In this document: positions 45,553 through 56,448 of the stretch, one piece after another | Layout of the letters: every line of letters starts with the position of its first letter | How positions within the stretch are numbered: position 1 is the stretch's first letter | NCBI GenBank assembly: GCA_964017185.1 | Contig: OZ024877.1 | Span: 4,504,006 to 4,568,005, forward strand | Reading direction: 5' to 3' | DNA: 64,000 bases | Origin: Rugalucina vietnamica | Taxonomy: Eukaryota; Mollusca; Bivalvia; Lucinida; Lucinidae | Program-made: the position numbers and the translations under genes | The notes under the pieces: model-generated | The model's database searches: none | The model's input: only the letters and a program-made list of their open reading frames with translations | Told to the model about the DNA's origin: nothing

Positions 45553-46349
45553 ATGGGCAAAAACTGAAAGTTGTTGACAAGTTCACCTACCTGGGAAGCA
45601 CTCTCTCCAGAGCAGTGCATATTGATGATGAGATCACTGCCAGAATTGCAAAGGCTAGTGTGGCATTCGGACGACTCCGTGCAAATGTCTGGGAGCGAAA
45701 TGGAATCAAGCTTGACACCAAGCTGAAAGTCTACAAGGCTGTGGTACTGCCAACCCTCTTGTATGCATGTGAGACCTGGACAGTATACCAACGCCATGCA
45801 AAGAGACTTAACCATTTCCACTTAAGCTGTTTGAGAAAGTTGTTAAAAATCAAGTGGCAGGACAAGATTCCAGACACAGAGGTCCTGACGAAAGCAGGGA
45901 TGCAAAGCATGCATACAGTCTTAAAGCTAGCACAGCTAAGATGGACTGGCCATGTTATAAGAATGCCTGATGCGCGACTTCCAAAGAAAGTTTTCTATGG
46001 AGAACTACAGGAGGGAAAGCGCTCTCAAGGTGGCCAGAAGAAACGCTACAAAGACACCCTCAAAGCCTCTCTGAAGGATTTCGAAATACCAATGGGGTCC
46101 TGGGAACAGACTGCACAGGAGCGATCAAAGTGGCGAGGTCTCATCAACAAAGGGGCAGCTCTTTATGAAAAGAAGAGAATCTGTGAAGCTGAAAGAAAGC
46201 GAAGAGAGCGCAAAGCCAAAACAAATGTGCCACCATCAGACTCTATGACATTGACTTGCTCTACTTGCAACCGACAGTTTAGAGCCAGAATTGGCCTAGT
46301 CAGCCATCAAAGAACTCACCAACACACATCAGCACTATTCAAGAAATAA
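45549..46349 (+). CDS. LINE reverse transcriptase, C-terminal part with C2H2 finger
   Basis: Continuation of the protein in the shifted frame. True overlap with the upstream part starts near 45490, before the ATG. It contains KFTYLGSTLSR, ARIAKASVAFGRL, LPTLLYACETWTVY, LRWTGHVIRMPDARLPKK and a basic region, then a single CX2C...HX3-4H zinc finger at about residues 237-258 (CSTCNRQF ... SHQRTH). Ends TAA at 46347-46349, 35 bp before the element end. Confidence 0.9.
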   Translation: MNGQKLKVVDKFTYLGSTLSRAVHIDDEITARIAKASVAFGRLRANVWERNGIKLDTKLKVYKAVVLPTLLYACETWTVYQRHAKRLNHFHLSCLRKLLKIKWQDKIPDTEVLTKAGMQSMHTVLKLAQLRWTGHVIRMPDARLPKKVFYGELQEGKRSQGGQKKRYKDTLKASLKDFEIPMGSWEQTAQERSKWRGLINKGAALYEKKRICEAERKRRERKAKTNVPPSDSMTLTCSTCNRQFRARIGLVSHQRTHQHTSALFKK

Positions 46350-46384
46350 TGATGGTCTTTCTCATTAGTGAGAGACGAACTATC

Positions 46385-46580
46385 ATGTTATCATATTTTA
46401 GTTAAGTTTATGTAACTGAGTGGCCACCTTTTGGGAAAATAGCTGCTCATTCGGCTTACAAAATGTTTTCATGGTATAAGTACCTTATTGTTAGTTTGTT
46501 TTTTCCCGCCTCGGTTTTTGGAGTGGGAATCTTTTCCTGATTGCGCCTTTTCCTGATCGTTGCCTACTTGTACCTTTTTG
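46385..46580 (+). mobile_element. Right part of the Penelope-like tail split by the LINE
   Basis: TTTTAGTTAAGTTTATGTAA through the common 3' end at 46580. Together with 42118-42165 it forms one ordinary tail copy. Confidence 0.85.
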
Positions 46581-47880
46581 CAACAGATGGAGGCTGATTA
46601 TATACAATCGCACCATGTTATACCTTCAGTCAAATCATCCATACATATAAGCGTTATTGGTTTAGTTGGGTGGTTATATTTATGAAGCACATTTTGAGTG
46701 TCATGACATCATGCGCGTTAACTGTTGTGAAACCAGGAACTGATAGAATAAATACAAAGCCAAAGTCCTGGGACCACACACGCAACACAGTTTGTTTGTT
46801 TAAGTTATTGGCTATGCATTCTAAAAAGATACAAGTTTGCAATGATCAGGAATTGCTGGTCTTTACTTCCTTGAAAATACACACATAGGCAAATGGACGT
46901 AATCAAGACTTTCATCATACGCCTCTGATACTTTCAACAAAGTATGGATTTAACTCCTATGTTTGATAACCGAACGAATCACCAATACCCTCTATATTTA
47001 CAAAGAATCTCGGGAGACTTGTTGTGAGATGGCCCAAGAACTTTATATCTCAAGGTCTAGGCTCTGAAATGAAGATTATTGAAGCCGAAAAGCAAGTTTC
47101 CATTGTATTTAGACATGAAATGTTTTGTGTAAATCAAGCCGAGACTTCTTTAAAAAACTTGACAAATCCTTTAAATTTAATATAGGATCATATTAGAGTA
47201 AATAGGAAACTTTTTAAAGGCCATGCCCCACCCCCCATTGCCCAATCAAAATATTTTGAACACAACTGTATTTTTGTAAATGACATATCAAAATGCCATG
47301 TTAGGGAAAGTGTGTGTGTGTGGGGGGGATCTGTCACAAAGCCCCAAAACTTATAAATGGGCTCAGCTCTATTATTTAAAATGTACCAAGGCTATGGAAC
47401 TATATTGTATACGAGTATGTATGCTCTACCTGAATGAACAGACTAACTGTTCTGTTTTAACAGGTATACACAAAATATGCATTTATACTAAAGTATCTTT
47501 TGGAAAATAGCTGCTCAGTCGGCATACCATATGTGCTCTTTGTATCATAACGTATTTGTTATTTTGGTTGTTACCTATCTGCTTGTTGGAGGAGGTAACT
47601 TAAGTTCTGATTGTGCATACCAGTTCCTGGTAGTTGCTTTTTTAACTTTCATTGCTTTGGCTTAGAGATGGAGAGAGGACGAGGGAATAAAAAGAAAAAA
47701 CTTATAAACTTGCATGTCGTTCTTTTGTTTATTTTGATTAACCAAGTATGATGAAATTTCTGATGGGGCGCAAACTGGTTACATGAATGCAGACAATTTT
47801 CAATTTTTATCTTTTGTCTTTATCTTTTCCCGTTAACATGGTAGAAAAGGTAAGTGCTAGCTGCGTTAGTATTCCCCAGC
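46581..47880. other. Intergenic stretch with repeat fragments
   Basis: A partial GGGCTGCTTGTG-family piece lies at 46630-46710 (TTTAGTTGGGTGGTTATATT). A diverged Penelope-like tail lies at about 47490-47600 (GGAAAATAGCTGCTCAGTCG). Homopolymers of G and C occur at 47230 and 47320. No exon was found for the missing 5' part of remnant F. Confidence 0.5.
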
Positions 47881-47912
47881 AGGCTGTTATTGTGAAAATT
47901 GTCTTGACTTCA

Positions 47913-47989
47913 CCCAGCAGGCACATGACGTCAGAATGACGTCAGATCGACATCGATCTGACGTCATTCTGACGCCATGTGCCTGCTGG
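47913..47989. mobile_element. Palindromic MITE with CCCAGCAGGC ends
   Basis: Nearly perfect palindrome of about 77 bp: CCCAGCAGGCACATGACGTC ... GACGCCATGTGCCTGCTGG. Same family as 714-811. It sits about 30 bp downstream of the stop codon of gene E, so it would lie in the 3' UTR. Confidence 0.9.
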
Positions 47990-48019
47990 ACAGCATTTCC
48001 ATCCGCCTTTCCATCCGCT

Positions 48020-51000
48020 TTAGTTCACTGGGCAAACTGAAAAATATAATGGAAATGCAGGTAAATCCTCTGAGAGGACAAACTCAATAATAAATCAAAG
48101 TACAAACCAACAACCGGTCAAACAGGTGGAAGATACGCAACTTCTTTTCACAATACCCCGATAATAATAAGCATAATAAAACTAGACGATTTTTCAAAAA
48201 TTAATATACATATAATATTATACATATATTTTAATTGATATGCTATTTGGTTTGAATTTCCGGTTTCCGAGAAAACTACACACCACAGCCCAAGGCTTAA
48301 CTGAGGTCACGACCACCTCAACGACGGATATTTTCATGTTCGCGAGAAAATCTATTAAGCTGACTTATCAAGCTGTACACCTATAAATATATATATCTGA
48401 CTCGGTCACATATTGTGAGTGAATCTCTAATATCTTGCATGATATAGATATTCATCATGTGGCAGTGGCAGATTTACAGGGGTCGTTATGTAATATGTAC
48501 AACTGTATATGGTCATTTGAACCCAGGGGTTAAACGAATCTCTCTATTGTCCAAATTTTTATTCGTTTTTGTGGGAATGTTTTTGAAAAAGGTGAATTCA
48601 TTATGAAAACATGCCCATGTGATATACTGAGTTTTCCTAATTTGTAAAAATTGAAAAAAATAATCAGTATTTTTTTTTTTTTTTCTTACTTTTGCTCAAA
48701 ACAAAGATTGTGGGTACACGTTAGAAACTATGTTTTTGAGTAAAAATAAGAAAAATAGGTATACCTGTATACCCCAATTTTTGCTATATAAAAGTGGGTT
48801 ATAAGGGGTATTAAATATTAGACGGAAATATTATCTTGATGGAAGAGCGTCTTTGTGACAGTGTCATGGGTCTTCCCCTGAAGTACTTTATGTTCCTAAA
48901 ATTTCATTTTTATTTTAGCTGTTATAAGAGGAACGGGTTAGTCTAGTGATGAAAAATAATAAATTTATTCTGACGCTTCGCATATTCTCTTTTTTTCTTA
49001 TTGAGCTGCATCTGTTCAGTGCTCTTAAAGGATCTCAGTTTTAATTTTTATTTGCTATTACCGAAGCTTGTGTTGTGCCGAACAGCTAGACGGAATATTT
49101 CCATCGGTATTCCGTTAGACCTCTCCAGAGGAGCGAGGTCACGAAGTGTATCGGAGTGCAGGTTAGCCAGCTGATCTGCCGTACGGCGGCCCTAAAAAGT
49201 CTCCATGTACATCATCTATAGTGCAGGTTATATTTTCCTTTTGGTCCTTTGAGATCAGCGAGGATATTCTGAGAAATCAGAAATTTATTATCGGTTAAGA
49301 TTCATTTTCTAACCAATGTTTAATAGATTGGTCCCATTTAGATAGTACTAGTCTTTGTATCGACTACCTTGTTGAAAAATGAAAACTTTCAGTAATTCTC
49401 TTTGACTCCATGTTGCCAAATTAAAAGGGTCACTGACAATACTTCAAGAGTCGAAACTGCGGTATGGCCCACCCCCTTTCTCATTAATGTGTTCACTGCT
49501 CTAAAAGGATCTCAGTTTTATTTTTATTTGCTATTACTGCATCTAGTGTTGTGTGCCATGTGGCGGCCGTAAAACGTCTCCCCGTTCATCATCCATAGTG
49601 CAGGTTATATTTTCCTTTTGGTCCTTAGTGATCAGGAAATAAAAAAAAACATTATCGGTTAAGATTCATTTTCTGACCAATGTTTGATATATATTTGGTC
49701 TAAATTAGATTATACTAGCCTTTGTATCGACTACCCCGTTGAAAGTTGCAAAATTTCAGTAATTCTCTTTGGCTCCATGTTGCCAAATTTAAACGGTCAC
49801 TGACGAGACTCCAATAGTCGAAACCGCGGTATGGCTCATCCCCTTTCTCATTAATGTGTTAACTGCTCTTAAAGGATCTCAGTTCTAATTTTTATTCTTT
49901 ATTGACGAGGCGTTGCAACTTGATTCCACCCTGTAGGTTATTGAAATCATTCATCGACGCTTTAGATTTCTTTTTTACCCTTCGTCTGGCCACATGCATT
50001 GAAGTTGCTTTCATTCCTGTTTTATCCGTCTTGTAGAACACTGTTTTAGAAGACGCTCATTGGACATTCCTACAGCATGACCAGTCAATCTTAGCTGTAG
50101 TGGGATACAGAACCTACTCCAGGACCTCTGTATCAAGAATCTTGTCTCGTCAGCTGATCTTAATAGTTTTCTGAGGATCTCAATTTTATTTATATTCTCA
50201 AGCAAATTAAATGAAAATGGTTAATTCTCTTGATATGCCGTTGTTACACTGGCGAGGTTTAGAATATAAGAGGGTCGGTTGCATTGCAGCATTGTAGACG
50301 TTAGAGTGATTCCTTTTCTCTTCTATACCTTTTCAAAGAGTCTTTCAAACGTGACGTTGGCTTTTGCAATTCGTGAAGTGGCATAATCACCGTTGATTAT
50401 TGCTTTGGATAGAATGATTTCAGTGTAAGTGAGTTTGTCAATAACTTCCAGACTTTTCACAGTCATAGTGTTAGGTGCTTTTGCTGCGCTGTTCTTCTTG
50501 TGCTGATTGCATGCTCATATTTATCACAATAATTTGAAACCGATCCACAGCGCACGGCACTTTCGTCTCTGACATTTTTCACCATGACATCTGCATGCTC
50601 ATCAGGCACATCTGCCTGTCCTTTTAGTATGACTTGCAGCTACCGGTATATAAGTGCTTAAACGCAGCTAGAAGCCTCCGTGGCGCAGTTGTAAAGCCAC
50701 ACGCCCTGCAAAGCAGGATTCACAGGCCCGATTGTAGTCCACAAGGAAAAAATAATATCAGAATTATTTACATTATTCTTGTAACCGGTCGATCGTGTGG
50801 CTCTGTAGCTCAGTGGTAGAGTGCTCGCACGGTAAGCTAGAGACCCTGGGTTCAAGTCCCGGTCGGGCCACGTTCTTTTACCGCCCCTGTGACATTTGGT
50901 GGCCAGTGTGGGGGCGTGCTCGGGCTGCGAGCAGCAACCTGAAAGAGAATGTCTCGTCGGTTCCGGCATGGTTCCGAGCAGATTCGGGGACGAATCTAAT

Positions 51001-51717
51001 TAAGCAGGGGGAAATGTAACCGGTCGATCGTGTGGCTCGGTAGCTCAGTGGTAGAGTGCTCGAACGGTAAGAAAGAGACCCTGGGTTCGAGTCCCGGTCG
51101 GGCCTCGTTCTTTTTCCGCCCCTGTGACATTCTGAACAGTTGACTGCACAGCCATCGTGAAATGTCTATACTGCTGCCATGAGCCTGCATACACAGCCAG
51201 AATTTTCCCGAGCAGCAGAACTTGGTTTGGTCTGTCTCCTTAAGCAGGCAGTGCTTTTTCTTGTTGTCAGTTAGATGGATGTCCTATGCTGATGTCTTGA
51301 AAACTGACATTTTTATTCTGAGTCTTCTGAACAGTTTGGTCACCTTGTTGTTTGCAAATGCCATAAAGAAAACACGTGCCATGTTGTCATGTATCAGCTT
51401 TGGTACAGCCCCTGAGGTCCAGCAGTCCTGCGTTACACAATCTTTGAAACTCTTTTTAACACACTACAACCCTGTCTGTTTGCTCTCTGCTCTATGCCAA
51501 AAGTCTACATAATAAGAGGATAAAACATTCTTTTCCGTGCATTAACGTTTGCCAAGCCCAAGGGCAAAAATGTGTTGCAGCCCGAACCGCGTAGCGGTGA
51601 GGGCTGCAACACATTATTGCCGGAGGGCTTGGCAAACGTTAATGCACTTGGAAAAGAATGTTATATCGTCATTGTTATATACCTTTCCTCCAGCACATGT
51701 ACATTTTATTTATATAT

Positions 51718-51776
<59 letters not shown>

Positions 51777-54700
51777 TTGTGAATGCTGTCTTGAAATTGC
51801 GCATAATGACAAGCCCATAGCCGTTGATTGGTAAGTGATTAGCCGCAAAGTGACGTTAAATTAAGATGAAATGTACGTCTGAAATGTACACCCACCTGCC
51901 ATGTTAAATTTAGATGAAATGAACACATGCCAGTGTCCATAACATGTAAACAGGTGTATGTCAGTCTCAGGGCAATAACACCATTATTGCCCTAGGGCAA
52001 TAACACCATTATTGCCCTGCTACGGTGTCATCTCAGGGCATTAACAGCATTATTGCCCTGCTGTGGTGTCATCTCAGGGCATTAACACCATTATTGCCCT
52101 GCTATGACGTCATCTCAGGGCATTAATGGTATTAATGCCCTACGGCGCCTAAAACAGCAGAAATTTCTGTCCGTTACAACACGACACGTTTCTATTGTAG
52201 AGATACATTAGGTATATAACAATGCCTATTATCAACCTTGCTATGCCTTTCTGATCAGATTGTATCATTTAAATTAGTGCCTTGTGTCTGCGTATCGCTC
52301 TCGGGGTCGCTGATGTATTAAGTATAGTAACGCTGAGTGGCCATCTCTAGAGGAATAGCTGTTCACTCGACTTACCATATGATCTCTTGGTATCGGTACC
52401 TAATTGTCATTTCGTTTTTTCCTCACCATTGGTTTATGAGTTGTAATTTTGTACTGACCGTGCCACTACCTGATAGCTTTGCGTTATTTGATTACGCCAG
52501 ATCTAAATGCGTCAGTTTGGAATTACACCACCGGCCCTAGAAGGATCGCTGGTCAAAGCTTTAGCATTCCACTAATCTTTTCAGGGTATGTTCGAACGAC
52601 TGTCAGCCGGGCCTTTTTCTGTCTTTTCCTAGCTAGATTTTCAGCTTTGTCCACCTCATGAAAAACAGAGTGTAATGATAACATGGCACAATAACAGATA
52701 TTCACCTGGCCTCACATTAATAAATATATATATAAATAAACAAGTTAAGTATATGAGTCGTACCGTCTCCGGAATACACAAAGGTAAGATCTCTGGGCTT
52801 GATCCCAAAACGTTGCATGTCTCTAACGGCCTTGTCCCAGGGGAAATTAGCTGGTGGGTCGTTCCGGATCAAGATAGCAATAAAGTAGTTGAAACATACA
52901 CCCCTCCTGGCACCGGCCGTGTCTCGGCACGAGAACAAGAGGTGATAGTCCTGTAGAGCACCAGTGTCAATATACCTATCCTCACGCATGAGACCGTCTG
53001 AAAGCAAACGTATGTGTTGTGAATACATTGTGGATATCTTGGACATCGTCGTTTATCATAGTTTTGGTTCTAATTGTTTTATGTTTTGGTGTTGAATTTT
53101 GTACTGTTTGCAACTCTTATGTACGTTTTTTTAGAGATTTAGTTAAGTCTTGGTAACTGAGTTGGGCACGTATTGGGAAATAGCTGCTCACTCGGCTTAC
53201 GATATGTTCTCTTTTTATTATTACCTGATTGTAAATCTAGTGGGTTTTTTTTCACCTCGGGTTTTTGGAGTGAGAGTTTCGTCCTGATTGCGCAATTTCC
53301 TAATTTTGCTTACTTTAACTTTTTAAGATTTGACACGTTATTGCTTAAAAAATATTGCAAAACAATAAATTAAATTCTATAAATTTTCAACAGAAAATAA
53401 ATACGTGTTTGATACAATCATTATCGAAACGTTTAATAAAGGCTCTTATTTAATTTTGAAAATTATTTTTTAAGTTCAGCGCATGACTTAATATCGATAA
53501 CGTTTTTGAAAAAATAGCATCATGTCCCTGCTGAGTTACCTTCCCCTGTTTGTCTGAATACTGCAGTCGTAGTTCCAACTTGTTCGAATGTGTTATTGAA
53601 TGGTCCAACGCAAGGTTCGGAGTAAGAAGGTCTATAAAATGGAAAACATTAGTTGTGGAAATCTGCGATGCGTCAGGATAAATCAACAGTTGTAGTTTAG
53701 GTGCGCAGTTTACAAAAGGCGCTAGAAATACCTATATAGGTAGAAAGTCTCTCCAGTAAAGTACGAGGAGGATGAGAACGATTTCATATTGATGAAAAAT
53801 GTCGATTTCATCGAGTCGTTTGCAAATCCTATGTTTCAGTCGAATCTAAGCACAATCGATTTGAAATATAAAGGTGATCCTTCTAAAACCGATACCCGAA
53901 TCTAAGCACAATCAATTTGAAATATAAATGTGATCCTTCTAAAACCGATACCCGAATCTAAGCACAATCAATTTGAAATATAAAGGTGATCCTTCTCAAC
54001 CTATGGAAACGGTGTATTAGAAAAACGGTGAATCAACGGGGGTTAATCGGAAAAATGTGAACCATCGGGCGAGGTGTCGGTGACACATCGGGATTTACAA
54101 TGGCGACACGGTACGTAGTTTTAATTTTCTTTTTGTTTTGTTCCGACATGGCTGGGTGACGTTGTATGTCAAAATTCTGTTTGCTGCAGGAGCTGTAGAA
54201 ATCATTATTGTTCTTTATTATGTAAACAGTTTGTAAATAAATATTCCAAGAAACGCGTGATTGTGCGCCCCATTTTAGAGGGCATGCCTTTCAAGGTCAC
54301 GAAAACACATTTTCGTTTGATTTTCTAGTAAAAGAAATGGACCAAGAAGGTCACGTTGGTATTTGCAAATGAATAATAGTATACTGGAAAATTCCCACAA
54401 AAAATAAAATCTCGCCAAGCATTGCAAAGGGATTTAATGCTAGGTGCATTTACATAATGTGAGGCATCGGGCAAGTTGTGTGAGACAACGGGGCGAATTT
54501 TGTGAGTCATCGGGCAATCAAAACTTATTGCATTAATTTCCGATTATAAACACTCTAGAGCTATTTTTGATCAAGGTAATTTCATATTTCGTGTCATCTT
54601 CGACCCGGTAATTTCATATTCCGCATCATCTTCGACCCTTTCTTGTTGGGAAATTAAAGTGCTAGACCGACAAGTGTAAAACGCTAGCTAGTGTAAAACG

Positions 54701-56404
54701 CGATGCAAATTTGTTGCAGACCATCAAGACCTCGCTACGCTTCTACTACGTCTTCTCTACGTCCTCGCTACGTCCATCAAGTTCTCGACAAGACCATACC
54801 ACGCTTCTTGTACGTCCTTACCGCGTCCTAGAAGACTGCACTGCGTTCTTATCACGTCCTAGCGGTTCCTAACACGTCCTTAGTAGGTTCTTATCACGTT
54901 CACACCAGGTTCGAACTACGTCCTCCACGTTTTATTAATTTTGTTTTTATTGTCCCGTACCCTCAAGCAATTGCTTTCGCTTTTATTTAAATCATATCGA
55001 AATCGAAAACATGAACAGAGATGTACTCTTGCAACTTGCTCTCCTTCAGTGACATCATGCCTTACTTGGTGCACAGGCTGCACTTGTGCTATTTCACAGA
55101 AGGAGAAATAGAAGGACAAGATCTTGTTGGCTTCAGCATGGGCATTACGACCGACTGCTAGGAGGTGTTGAGGATAATATAGACGACTGATTAATATACT
55201 GTATTCGTTCTAATTAGCGCACAGTGCGCTTAACTTTTCAAAATATCTTAAAGTTCGGGTAACAAAATATCGTTCCAATAAGCGCACACTACGAATGTAC
55301 CTATAGACTGATGAAATAACCTTGTTTAAATGGTCAATGGTGATGTCATACAAGTGAAATATTGTTTGATCTTTTGAAGATAAGTTTTAATGTGGTATGA
55401 ATGTGTAAAATTGTCAATAAAATGCCAATATGCTAGTCGAGCAGTGTGCGCTTATGCGCATGTTTTTCAGAAACGACTAGGGTGTGCGCTTATTGGAGCA
55501 TGTGCGCTAATTAGAACGAATACGGTATTTACAGTTAGAACGTGCTGGAAACGTAGTTCGCGCGTGGTATGAACTGCTTGGTCTTTGTGAGGACGTAGCA
55601 AGGACGTAGTAGAAACGGGATGAACTTGGTGAGCGCGTATTGAGGACGTAGTGGAAACGTGAAGGACGTAGTAAGGACGTGGTGCGGACGTTATAAGGAC
55701 GTGGCGGGGACGTAGTAAGTTAGAAATCCGAAATTGTTTCATTTTGACCCCGTCCTCGCCACGTTCTGGAATTTTTAGAACGTGGTAAGGACGTGGTGAG
55801 AACGTGGTCCATTGTAGACGTAACATAAGTGAGAGTTACAGTTATACGCAAGCACATGACGTAGATACGTATGCGCATTACTGTAACTCGTGCTGTTTGG
55901 CCTTGTTACTCGAGTTACTTTTTGCGATCTCGCCACGGCGAGAGCGCATATATAATTGAACAGGACTGGAATCCTGTTGTAAATCGACCACACTTCCGGT
56001 CGTACTTGATTGGACAAGGCAGCTTCGATTGGGTCACACTAAATAGCGCATGCCAGCTCGGGTATGAAAGCTCACGTTGAACCGAGCTGTCAGAGTCTTT
56101 TCGGTCTGTGGTTATCGCCGTGAATTTATACGTGGTCATACAGTGAAATTAGTGCTGAGAGATCGCAAGAGTTTTGGAAACGCTTATACTTGTGTTACTC
56201 GGATAGTCATGTCGAAAATCCTCATTTTTCCCATGAGAAAATAAATGTCCAGTCGTGTGAACTGAGCAACAAAAGGAGACCGAACCTAAAGTTAACATCA
56301 ATTAATACCGTCAGGTATGCATTGTCCCGGTATATTGTAAAGCTAATCAAACTTGGAAACCTGTCGAAATGTCATGTTTTAAGAATCAGTTATTATTATT
56401 GATA

Positions 56405-56448
<44 letters not shown>

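Larger units (their letters stand above)
42166..46384 (+). mobile_element. Nearly complete LINE with 10-bp target duplication
   Basis: ATGTTATCAT at 42156-42165 and 46385-46394 bounds a 4219-bp insert. Other tail copies (for example near 26055) show the uninterrupted target, so the boundaries are firm. The insert has about 990 bp of 5' leader, an apurinic-type endonuclease and reverse transcriptase frame, a C-terminal C2H2 finger and a very short 3' end (GAGAGACGAACTATC). Only one frameshift interrupts the protein, so it is young or recently active. The clade is uncertain among RTE/CR1/L2-like APE elements. Confidence 0.9.

Noticed and set aside
50780..51129. Two functional tRNA genes at about 50802 and 51037
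   Set aside because: The boxes are good, but anticodon stems are mispaired and position 33 is C, and the modules lie inside longer 115-bp direct repeats of an element.
51966..52145. CRISPR-like array; also the 56-bp repeats at 53825
   Set aside because: Direct tandem units without unique spacers, in a spliced eukaryotic context.
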